Source: Sophora flavescens (Eukaryota > Streptophyta > Magnoliopsida > Fabales > Fabaceae). From it: a stretch of 64,000 nt of DNA. Below the pieces are notes generated by a model. The model was not told where the DNA came from and ran no database searches. It worked only from the letters and a program-made list of their open reading frames with translations. Below, one piece after another: positions 55,299 through 64,000 of this stretch (the stretch's first letter is position 1; each line of letters opens with the position of its first letter). The stretch is from assembly GCA_030762895.1 (NCBI GenBank), contig CM061069.1, forward strand, positions 103,991,923 to 104,055,922. The letters are read 5' to 3'. The translations under genes and the position numbers were made by a program.

Positions 55299-56167
55299 AC
55301 GCAGCAGACAGAACAAAGTGGGACAGGGGGAGGCATTTGAAGGCATTTGGAGGCTGCAGCTGGGCTAGGGTTTCAACCCTAGAAGGGAGCCAAGAGGGGT
55401 TGCTTTGAAGAAGAAGGAAAGCTCCCATGGGGCCTCTTCTCTCCTCTTCTCCTATTTCTCTGGTTTGGTTTTCTTTGTTTATGAGTAGTTAAATCCCTTT
55501 GTTGGGATTAGATGTAACCAAATTGATAATTATGTATTTATCTTGACTGATTATTCTATGTTTATGCTTCGTATTAGTGATTAATTTTTCTGTGCTTAAT
55601 GCTTGTTGTGGCTAGCACCCCCATGACTTGATTTGTGTTTTGGTATGCAATGGGGATGTTCGTATCATAACCGGAATTGAATTTAATCACCTAGTAAGCC
55701 TTGTATCTAGGAATGGAACTAGGTTTATTAGTAATCACATGATCCCTAATCTTAATGCAAATTCATTAATCTATGCCACCTAAGGAATTAGGGTCTATTA
55801 GTGGATTTAGGCTCTTGCCATCCGAGGAATCGGGGTTTGAGTAGTTTAGTGGATTGATTTTAATATCTGAAGCATGAATGGGAGGTATCTAGTCCTGATA
55901 GTACATGAGACAGATGTTTGGTGAAGTCTAGTCCCAACATATCCTTTCTGCACTCCAAGTGTTTGTTAAAAGTCCCCAAAAAGACAAAAAGATTTTATTT
56001 CTTTTCTTTTGCTTGTTTTACTTTCTCTTGATCAATAGTTTAGTCTAGATAGTTGCTGAGTTTGCGAATTGGTAGTTGACATCCAATCCCCGTGGATACG
56101 ATAACCGGTCTTACCACCGTATTACTTGCACGACTGGGTATACTTGCCCAGATTCGTCAACACTTCT

Positions 56168-56900
56168 CCCCCGATCCTCACTCGGTCGCAGCTCGACAAA
56201 GATCTGTACTTATACCTGTCTGTCAATGATTATGAAATCGGTGCAGTAATCATCCAGGAAGAAGAAAAACAACTGATGGCGGTGTATTACGTTAGTAGAA
56301 TTATGAAAGATGCAGAAACACGGTATCAAGTGATTGAAAAACTAGCCCTCGCCTTAATCATGGCAGCTCGGAGGTTACGACCTTACTTCTAGTCACACCA
56401 AGTTATAATCAAAACAGATCGTCCAATAAAGCAGGTGCTCAGGAAACCCGATCTACCCGGGCAAATGATAGTTTGGTCAGTAGAATTGTCAAAGTTCGGT
56501 TTGCAACATGAGTCGAGGGGACCAACGAAAGCAAAATGTCTCTCCGACTTCATTGCCAAGCTCTCTTATAAGCCGAGGTCAGGATCCTTCATCTGGCTTC
56601 TATATGTTGACGGTTCATCTAACTTAAAAGGAAGCGGAGCTTGAATAATTCTTGAAGGTCCTGATGATCTAATCATGGAACAATCTTTAAAGTTTGGGTT
56701 TGCTGCTTCAAACAACCAAGCAGAATATGAAGCCCTTATTGCAGGACTGATGCTAGCTAAAGAGGTTGGAGTCAAAGAATTAAAATTCCGACACAACATG
56801 TAACAGGGAAAGTCTCGAGTGATTATCAAACAAAGGATCCCCAACTAACCAGGTATCTCTGCAAAGTTAATAGTTTAATTTCAGAATTTGATAATTTTAC
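56168..56900 (+). pseudogene. Tat RNase H and second (archaeal-type) RNase H-like domain
   Basis: After the solo LTR the polymerase resumes with LYLYLSVNDYEIGAVIIQEE and TRYQVIEKLALALIMAARRL (connection/RNase H of gypsy elements). A second RNase H-like domain follows: WLLYVDGSSNLKGSGA (first catalytic Asp), then after a TGA EQSLKFGFAASNNQAEYEAL (Glu in the N-N-Q-A-E-Y-E-A-L motif). Two RNase H-like domains in series are typical of the Tat clade. Stops at 56390, 56642 and 56800 break the frame. Confidence 0.85.
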
Positions 56901-56929
56901 TATTGAGCATATACCTTGGGAGTAAAATT

Positions 56930-58300
56930 CCAGGGCAGATCTGTTGTCTAAATTGGCTAGCACCAAGAAAGCTGGCCAGCTAAGAACTTTCATTCAGGAG
57001 AATCTCCTGGAATCGAGCATAAAAAGTGCCGAGGTGATAATGACCGAGCACTACGATCGTGGCTGGATGACACCAATTTGGAAATACTTAGCCTCTGACA
57101 AATTACCCAATGATCCTAAGGAGGCGAGGAGAATTTGTCTAAAATCTTGCCATTACACCATCCGAGATGGAGAGCTGTACAGAAGAGGATTCTCCATGCC
57201 TTTACTAACGTGCATAACAAAGGAGCAGTCCGAGTACGTAATGGACGGGATGCACCGAGGAATCTGTGGAATGCATTCGGGTGACCGATCTCTAACAGCT
57301 CGGGTCCAGCGAGCGAAGTTTTACTGGCCGACCATGAGATCCGACTGTGTTACCTGGATTAATAAGTGTGAGCCATGTCAGAAGTTCGCCAATATAGCGT
57401 GAGTTCCAGGTGAAGAGCTCCATTCCATGTTCTCGTCATGACCTTTTACTATGTGGGGGATGGATATAGTCGTCCCCTTCTCGATGGCTAAAGGTCAAGT
57501 CAAGTTCTTGCTTGTAGGGGTTGATTACTTCACTAAGTGGATTGAAGCTGAACCATTAGCCACCATAACAGCTAAAAAGGTACAAAATTTTGTGTGGAAA
57601 AGCATCATATGCAGACACGGATTACCTTACTCAATTATCACTGATAATGGAAAGCAGTTCACTAATAAAGGGCTCGGAGAGTTCTACCCCAACCTCGGAA
57701 TCAAACATAAGGTAACCTCGGTTGAACACCCACAAACCAACAGCCAAGCAGAAGCAGCCAACAAAGTCATTTTGAACGAGCTCAAGAAAAGGTTAGGCCA
57801 ATCAAAGGGAGCTGGGCAAAAGAATTACCAAGCATCCTCTGGGCTTACCATTGCTCGTCACAGTCATCAACGGGTGAAACACCGTTTAGGTTAACCTATG
57901 GGACCGATGCAATGCTTCCAGTTGAGCTTGGTGAACTCTCTCTCCGAAGGCAGCATCACGGCCAAAATAAGAATGAAGAAGAAGTCCGAGTTGAGCTTGA
58001 CATGGTTGAAGAAGTTCGAGATGAAGCAAGAATCTGGGAAGAACTATGCAAGCAGAAAACAACTCGTAAATACAACTCAAGGCTGCACCCAAGGGAGTAT
58101 CTACAAGGCGTCTTAGTATTGAAACTACAAAATGATGCAAGAAAAGACTCCAAAGAGGGTAAACTCGCAGCAAACTGAGAAGGACCATTCAGAATAGTTG
58201 AAAGCCTAGGAAATGGTGCTTATAGGCTAGAAGAGTTGTCAGGGAAGGCCGTTCCAAGAACTTGGGACACTTCCCAACTTAAGTTTTATTTTAGTTAAAG
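56930..58300 (+). pseudogene. Tat integrase
   Basis: The H-H-C-C zinc finger is visible as MHRGICGMHSGDRSLTARV and CEPCQKF (about 57250-57390). After a TGA at 57400 the core has GMDIVVPFSMAKGQ (first Asp), IITDNGKQFTNKGL (second Asp) and HPQTNSQAEAANKVILNEL (Glu), so the D-D-E triad is present. A shift near 57810 precedes the C-terminal PVELGELSLR and EVRVELDMVEEVRDEARIWE region, which ends with RTWDTSQLKFYF at about 58299. Confidence 0.88.
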
Positions 58301-58477
58301 TTATGTAAGTAGGTGATGTACTCTTTTTCCTACCCCAGTCTTTTTCCCACGAGGTTTTGACCGGGAACGTTTTAATGAGGCACACCCTGAAAAATAAATA
58401 AATAGAATCAATTTCAGTTGCAATATTGGGCAAGAATACTGTTAAATGGTCAAAATTTTATTTATGAAAAATTAAAG
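58301..58477. other. Non-coding spacer in Tat element
   Basis: No coding signal follows the integrase end. The CGAGGTTTTGACCGGGAACG string near 58350 is part of the element's 3' region. Confidence 0.4.
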
Positions 58478-58840
58478 CCTAAAAAGGTTGACCGAGCTAA
58501 AATCGACCTAATTGAAGTCGAAATGCCGGACCTAAAAACGTAAAACTAAAGACCTAAAAAGGTTGACCGAGCTAAAATCGACCGAGTTAAGGTCGAAATA
58601 CCGAACCTAAAGAGGCAACAACTAAATACCTAAAAAGGTTGTCCGAGCTAAAATCGACTGAGTTGAGGTCGAAATGTCGAGCCTAAAAATGTAAACAACA
58701 TCTAAAGGTAGTTAAAAATCTAAAGAGGTAATCCGAGCTAAGATTGACCAAACCAAGGTCGAATGGCTGACCTAAAAAGGCAACCAATGCCTACGAAGGT
58801 AAGTAAAAACCTACAGGTATTCCGAGTTCCAAAAACTCGA
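58478..58840. repeat. ~75-bp tandem repeats between integrase and antisense ORF
   Basis: CCTAAAAAGGTTGACCGAGC followed by TAAAATCGACC...AGGTCGAAAT recurs at 58478, 58553 and 58629, with a more diverged copy at about 58720. Periods are 75, 76 and about 91. No coding signal is present. Confidence 0.85.
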
Positions 58841-59104
58841 GTAAGCCGAGTAACACGCAAAAATGTAAAAACCGAGCACTAACTTAGAAAAAAGTTACAA
58901 GCTCTAGCTCCAAAAGCCGAAAGGAAAAAATGAGGCATGAACATAAATTTTTTTTTTCTAAGTTTGAAAAGTCAAAAGCAACTCGTGATCTAGAAACTAA
59001 CATGTAATTCCATTAATTAAAGGGGCAAATCCCATGAGTACAAAAGGTTTAGAACGAAAAGGGCATTACCTTAGGAACAAAATAAAAGAATTATTTTTTC
59101 TAAG
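58841..59104. other. Non-coding sequence downstream of the antisense ORF
   Basis: A/T-rich with an oligo-T run at about 58949. It would be the 3' flank of the antisense ORF on the minus strand. Confidence 0.35.
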
Positions 59105-59587
59105 TTACTCATGGGCATCCCCATGAGGAAAGATTCCAGCAGGAGTATAGTTGACGATATCCTCAGCACCCGGAGGAATAGTATAAGATGGATCAGATAA
59201 AACTGTTCCCCCGTTTCCCCCATCCTCAACCGTTTTCTCCTCAACTTCCTCTTCCTCCTGGCCTGCCTCTTCTTCATCCTCGAGCAAGGACAGAGGAACC
59301 ATAATTCCATCCTTGTTGAAGTCCTTGTCCACATCCACTTGGGAGTAGTCAGCATCTAGGTTGAAGCGTTGAATCTGTTGCATAACACGAAAGAACCCAC
59401 TGACGTGCTCCTTAATGATGGTAGCCTCAGCTTCAGCTACATCAGACTGAAACTTTAGAGTGGCTTCCTTATCGGCATACAGGGACTGGCGAAGGTCGAG
59501 GTTGGCCTCTTTCTCTTTCTGAAGTTCCTCGGCAGCCTTCACAAGGCTGAGCTTCTCGGCCCTTGATGTGCCTCGTGCGAGTGCACG

Positions 59588-60970
59588 TGCGATTCCGGCA
59601 AGTGTACCTGATTGTCGCCACGTAATAAAAAGATATCGATCCCATAGAGACCATGATCTCAAATCGCAACTAATTATCGAATTGATTAAACTGCACTGTA
59701 AAACAAAAAGATTTTGAAAGGGTTTTGGATTTTTGAAACAAGAGATAACTTAAAATCAGAATCAAGTAAAACAGAAAGTAAATCGGTTAATGATTTTTCA
59801 GATCTAAATGGATTCCTAAGGATTTGGGTTACCAACAAGATCGTTTATGTTACTAAATTGATTTCCCTTTGTTAATTATCAAAATTTCCTTGAAGGCGAA
59901 TTTATCCTCAAATAGTTTAAGCTCCCTCTCGGGTTACAAAAACCGTGCCCAATTAAACCAACCCCTACTCTCGTGGTAGTTGAATTTAGATTGGACCCTT
60001 TACGTTTTGTGACAATTCGTTAATCCTCGAAGGATGGCTTCTAACTCTCATGATTTCAGTCCTAAGTCTGATTCTATAGATCCGACACCTAAATTCACCG
60101 CTAGGTTCCTCCTTCGAATGTCTACAACATGCAAATAACTGCGCACCAGATTTACAAGTGATTAAAACACTAGAAATCATATCTAAAGCAAAGTCACAAT
60201 TAACAAAGATATAACATCAAATTAACAACATAAATCAGATCTCGGGCATAGCCCCAATCCCTAGAAATTAAGCTACTACTCAAGCATTGTCATAATGATG
60301 ACAAGCTTGGTTGGCAACAACATAAAATAAAACTAAGAGAAGAAGATGAAGAAGAAGAAGGGAGATCCTAAATTATAGCCTAAGAGTAGCATCCAAAAGC
60401 CTTCCAAAGCCTTTGACTTGATGCCATATTTATAGATTTGGGAGGTTTGAATCCCAATCAAACACAAATCAGATCAAAATCAGTTGCTTCAGATCCAAGT
60501 AATGCACGTCATGGCCGTGACGGCTTCTGCCTTGGGCGCTTCTTCAGTAATTGGTCTGTCACGGCCTTGATGCTCATCACGGTTAGGCCGTGACAGATTC
60601 TGACTTGTGAGGGTCTGGTTCAGCTGACAGGTCACGGCCGTGATGGGCATCACGACTAGGCCGTGACCAGTTCTGACTTCAGTCTTTCTTCCTTTTTAGC
60701 TCTGCTTGATCATGGCCGTGATGGACATAACGACTAAGCCGTGATGGGCTTTGTTTGGCTCATTTTTTTCACTTTTCAAGCTCCATCTTCATCCGAGCTC
60801 CATCATGGTTGATCCTGAGCATTTTACCCTTGATTTCTGCAAAACAACACCACAAAAACCGCCTTACCCGTTCCAAGGTAAAATTAACAAAAATCAAATT
60901 AAATATGACTAAACTATATGAAAATGCATGTAAAATGATAAACAAAGATGAGGTGAAATCACACTCATCA
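59588..60970 (-). mobile_element. Athila-type solo LTR in the Tat antisense ORF
   Basis: On the minus strand it starts TGATGAGTGTGATTTCACC and ends near GGTACACTTGCCGGAATCGCA. The half next to 60970 matches the Athila LTR (CCGCCTTACCCGTTCCAAGG, TTTGGCTCATTTTCTTCAC-like). A TATA box CTATAAATATGG (minus, 60425-60436) lies downstream of CACGGCCGTGA words (60506-60755). No clean 5-bp duplication was found (AGGGC against CGTGC or CTCGC), so the left end is uncertain by several bases. Confidence 0.8.
60506..60755. repeat. Palindromic word array CACGGCCGTG in Athila-type LTR
   Basis: Units begin at about 60506 (collapsed, GTCATGGCCGTGACGG), 60558, 60632 and 60712. Spacers are TTCTGCC, TTCTGAC and TTCTGAC. 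Confidence 0.85.
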
Positions 60971-61595
60971 GCCCTCTCCTTGTCTAGCTCAGCTCGGAGG
61001 GAGGCGTTGATTTTCTCCAGCTCAGTCTTTTGTGTTTTCAGCTGACCAAGAGACCGAGCCTATTCTTCACATTTAGTGACGGCTTGAGCCAGTTCTTCAC
61101 GCACCAACAAAGCGCGAGCGACGTCAGCCCTCATAGCCTCCATATTCTTCATATTATTTGACAATTCATTACCCCAAAAGAGGGTAATGGATGAAATACG
61201 GAGAGCATAGGCAGCGGCGGCCTCCATACTTACCTCTGGTCCTTGCTCCAGCAACAGCCGAGGATTGGCGGGCTTGAGAATTTGGCCATCTATAAGTGGG
61301 CCAGGATTGAAATCATTATCCCAGAGTGAACTGATCCCAGGGTTGCCGTGGCCGTTATACCACTTTGCGTCCGAAGTTAGATCAGTCACGAAGGGGGTCC
61401 CTTCAACCCGCTCCTCGGTGATAGGCTCTTCGCAGGTTATAGGAAAGGGAGTAGTACTCCGCCTCGTAATCTCAAATGGATTGAATATCAGCTGTGGCGG
61501 TCTTCTTCTTTCCCTTCTTGTCTGGAGCCGGAGCTGAAGCACCAGCAGCCTCTTGATGCGCCAACTTCTTTAGCAACGCTTTATAATTAAACTTT

Positions 61596-61684
61596 CCCAT
61601 GATCACTGTAAAAGAAATCAGGCGAGTTAAAAGGCAGAATTTTTAAGTGCATCAACAGTATCTAAAGAAGAAATACTTACGATC
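61596..61684 (-). other. Predicted intron in the Tat antisense ORF
   Basis: Minus-strand donor TTTGATC|GTAAGTATTTC and acceptor TTCTTTTACAG|TGATCATGG. Splicing keeps the frame from CADFD into the MGKFNYKALLKKL segment. Confidence 0.55.
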
Positions 61685-62674
61685 AAAGTCGGCACACCGA
61701 GTGGAAGAGGTGGGTAATTTTAAAAGCCTCCCACAAGGCAATGGTCGAGGATAGAGTTTCAAAATATCCACATCGGCTCGCTCATCATCGATCATAGAAC
61801 CAAGGTCATAACTGGAAAATTTAGAAGGATGGGGCTGCCAATAAAAGGGAAACCTCGGCTCCCCTTCAGAATTAAAAAATATGGACTCATGGCCTTCGGA
61901 AGGTCGGACCTTGAAAAAGTCTGACTTAAAAAATTTATAAGAACTCTTATAGAGGTCGATGATACCTCTACCCTCAACCCCACCGAGAGAAATCCATCCA
62001 ATTCGGTCCCCGAACCGAACTTTATAAAAATAAAGGAACTTGGGAGCGGTAGCCATCATCCCTGCTTGACTACATAGGATCTGGAAAGCCTTCAAGAAGG
62101 CCCAACTGTTGGGATGCAACTGAGTAGGGGCAACGTTCATGATTCTCAGAACGTTGCACTAAAATTGGGTAAAAGGAAGGGTGACATTGCTTTGTTCAAA
62201 AAAAGTTATATAGAAATAAGTAAAGTGTGGCTTGACGGGGAGAGCTCTCAGGAAGACATGCTCCTCCTCTGAGCAAGGCAACCTGCGAACATAAGAAGGG
62301 ACCTGACAAATTTAGTTCTTAACACTCCTAAGGGATTCACGACTCCTAAAGTTAGAAAAGAACACCCCTACTTCAGGTCTAACCCATGAATACCCAGGAA
62401 TGGTAATGTCTGGAATGGGCTCTTTAGGAACCCTAGCGGCGCGCTTGCGGTGCTTAGGGGCAGTAATGGCTACAGGAGTAGCAGAGCTACTCTCATTAGA
62501 AGATGAAGAAGAAGTGTATTTAGGGTTATCTCCATTACCCTTCGAAGAAGGCGAAGAATGGGAAGATTCCCCGATAGGATCTATTTCAGGTTCTATGATT
62601 TGAACCTCACTGGAGGCATTCTGAGATACCTCAAAGGAAGCCTCCGTGACCAAATAAAGAAGCAACAGAGGCAA

Positions 62675-63460
62675 ATAGAAAATGGAAGAAATGGGAAGGA
62701 CGTACCTGGAAGGAAAAAGAGAATGCAGAAAGCTTGGAGAGGAAGAGCTCGAAGAAGAACGGTTTTAACAGAGGGTTTTAACATTACTTTCCAAAAAGTA
62801 ATAATGAAAGACGCCATGCGAAGGAAGAGAAAAGTCTCTTCAGATCTGCGTAAATTTGACACACAAATAGCAGAGACGTGTCGAGTACATCGAAAAATGT
62901 ACTGCAGCAGTTAAAGACTTGAGCACGCAGCCGACGAGTTGGTCTCGGAAATGAGGCCATAAAGGCCACGTCACAAGTAAGCCTTGCCTTAATGACAAAG
63001 GCAACGTCTCTTCTCATCTCGGGAACCAAGAAACTTTGGTCATAGTCCAAAACTAAGACGACTACCTCCGTCTCGGCTAGGCTCGACTCCTTCAAAGAAG
63101 CTTCCATGCATTCAAAAAATCTTAAAGCTTGGGGGGACTTGTATATGGGCCGAGGTGTAAAGCTCGCCAACTCAAAGTGTGTAGCTCGGTCGCCCGAGGT
63201 GTTCACCGAATTAAAAGATATATATAGACCGAAGTGTGAAGCTCGGCCACTTACCTCGCCAACTTGAAAGGCTAAAGAGACCAAGTTTCTAAGCTCGGTC
63301 ACCGAGGTTGAACGAATGGCCGAGTTACAAGATCAGTCATTAAGACTATGGTAAAAAGGGGAAGAGAACCTACACCATAAACCTTAGATTCTCCAAATAA
63401 GGTTTTTAAAGGACAAGCTCGGCTACTATCATGAAAACTTTTACGCTTCTAATAGTTCAA
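62675..63460. other. Tat 3' region upstream of the 3' LTR
   Basis: The minus-strand ORF at 62784-63302 shows no family features. The plus strand is rich in AGCTCGG / CCGAGGT strings. This is probably the 5' leader of the antisense ORF. A second copy of the polypurine-tract motif lies at 63129-63145. Confidence 0.4.
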
Positions 63461-63476
63461 AGCTTGGGGGGACTTG
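63460..63476 (+). promoter_or_regulatory. Tat polypurine tract
   Basis: AAGCTTGGGGGGACTTG directly precedes the 3' LTR start TGTACTGG, as expected for plus-strand priming. Confidence 0.7.
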
Positions 63477-64000
63477 TGTACTGGCCGAGGAGTAAAACCC
63501 GGTCACCGAGCTTGGATACCCGATCCAATAAAGGTGGGAAGGATAAGACATTGGTATTATCTTTAATAATCCTGATATTATCTCAAATAACCTTATCCGG
63601 TTAGAAGAGATAAAATCCCTCAAATTAAGGAAATCATATCTCAAAGAAGATTTAAGAGATAAAAGGAGATAAATCCAGATCTCTTAAAGATATGGGGTTC
63701 CTATTATAAAAGGAGGAGAACCCAAAAGAGAGACTCACTTTTCACTAACCTAGGTGAATCTCCCTTAAGCGTATTAGAGGAACCAGCTTGACCAAGAGAC
63801 TAGTGAAGAGTCCTTGCTCGCTGGTATTCATGAGATACAAGATTAAGGGATTGAGATCACTATATGACCAAGGGTTGAACTAAGAACTATGTCTGACTTT
63901 GATTCCCACTGGGATACGTAGGACCAGAGTACAATATTCTGTCAATTCATAATCTAAAACAACCCCCATTTTTCACTCTTGGTCAAACGTTCTACGGCGA
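63477..64000 (+). repeat. Tat 3' LTR (runs off the window)
   Basis: 524 bases are present of an LTR that is 549 bases at the 5' end. It ends in TTCTACGGCGA at the window edge, about 25 bases short. A TTATAAAAGGAGG TATA box lies at about 63715. Confidence 0.85.

Larger units (their letters stand above)
54821..56162 (+). mobile_element. Athila-type solo LTR in Tat reverse transcriptase
   Basis: A 1342-bp unit reads TGATAGTGTGATTT...AGATTCGTCAACA with a perfect CTTCT duplication (54816-54820, 56163-56167). Its ends and several inner blocks match the Athila LTRs at 35526 and 44317 in opposite orientation. A CTATAAATAAG TATA box (55288-55298) is immediately downstream of CACGGCCTGCCCGTGAT / CACGGCCGTGAC words. 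It also carries one TCGCGTCGCGAAC...TCGCCTCGCGAG block, so both word types meet in one LTR. Confidence 0.92.
59105..62674 (-). pseudogene. Antisense ORF of the Tat element (PF04195-like), split by an LTR
   Basis: Running opposite to gag-pol: Ser-rich start (62674) with KHRKRAARVPKEP, then after breaks NVAPTQLHPNSWAFLKAF and FLYFYKVRFGDRIGWISL (about 62140-62020), HESIFFNSEGEPRFPFYW, then a basic KKGKKKTATAD segment and a long coiled coil (LDKERA ... AEKLSLVKAAEELQKEKEA), ending acidic near 59105. The central part matches the 'putative gypsy type transposon' family (PF04195), known as an antisense ORF in Tat-group elements. A canonical intron lies at about 61684-61596 (GATC|GTAAGT...TTTTACAG). 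The coiled coil is cut by the LTR at about 59588-60970. Function is unknown. Confidence 0.7.
50532..64000 (+). mobile_element. Tat-lineage Ty3/gypsy retrotransposon, 3' end cut by window
   Basis: LTRs at 50532-51080 and 63477 to the window end share start (TGTACTGGCCGAGG) and order. By eye they differ at roughly 30 positions over about 520 aligned bases, so the insertion is old. Between them are a primer binding site, gag, protease, reverse transcriptase, two RNase H-like regions, integrase, a tandem repeat region, an antisense ORF and a polypurine tract. A second RNase H and an antisense ORF before the 3' LTR are traits of the Tat group. Three LTR insertions interrupt it. The 5' flank is GCAAC; its partner lies outside the window. 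Confidence 0.88.

Noticed and set aside
62784..63302. 172-codon minus-strand ORF in the Tat 3' region
   Set aside because: No family features, and it contains the duplicated polypurine motif in reverse. It is probably leader sequence of the antisense ORF.

Overview
This is plant nuclear DNA, almost certainly a eudicot; the species cannot be named from the sequence. It contains no intact host gene. Nearly everything recognisable is transposable-element (TE) material, much of it nested. Evidence includes plant-type CACTA termini and TNP2/TnpA/Ulp1 coding remnants, a Sirevirus-like Ty1/copia element, Athila and Tat lineages of Ty3/gypsy, a LINE, a Cassandra solo LTR carrying a 5S rRNA segment, a Stowaway-like MITE and a hAT remnant. 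Every long reading frame carries stops, frameshifts or truncations, so no element looks autonomous.

Layout. 1-2383: an internally deleted CACTA element (CACTA-1) whose right terminus lies in a copia gag. 2384 to about 6916: the rest of that degenerate copia gag-pol, followed by a palindromic repeat block. About 6917-16567 (minus strand): CACTA-2 with a TNP2 transposase gene, split by a 3.86-kb LTR-like element (T1, 8692-12553, 5-bp duplication CGGAT). 16560-20279 (minus): CACTA-4, carrying an Ulp1 protease C-terminal segment and three exons of a DMS3-like gene. DMS3 belongs to the RNA-directed DNA methylation machinery, so this is a transposon holding a piece of the host system that silences transposons. 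20280-28600: AT-rich, gene-poor DNA with an LTR remnant, one MITE, a second MITE-like inverted repeat and a hAT C-terminal fragment.

28640-50032 is a five-level nest in which all four insertions have matching target-site duplications (TSDs). A LINE is split by an LTR-like element T2 (29913-48707, TTGTT). T2 is split by CACTA-3 (31791-47482, ATA). CACTA-3 is split by an Athila element (35526-47171, minus, GGTAA). The Athila 5' LTR is split by a solo LTR (45339-46755, TCTGT).

50532-64000: a Tat-lineage gypsy element on the plus strand with both LTRs (the right one runs off the window) and an antisense ORF between integrase and 3' LTR. It is itself hit by a Cassandra solo LTR (51705-52111, TCATG), an Athila-type solo LTR (54821-56162, CTTCT) and a third Athila-type LTR (about 59588-60970).

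Two observations stand out. First, the DMS3 capture. Second, several LTR families carry arrays of short palindromic 'words' (CACGGCCGTG, CTCGCGAGGCGAG, ACGCTCAAGCGT, GTAGTCGACTAC). In the Athila-type LTRs the arrays lie just upstream of the LTR TATA box. Word copies have expanded or collapsed between the two LTRs of one element, and the same word occurs in otherwise unrelated LTRs.
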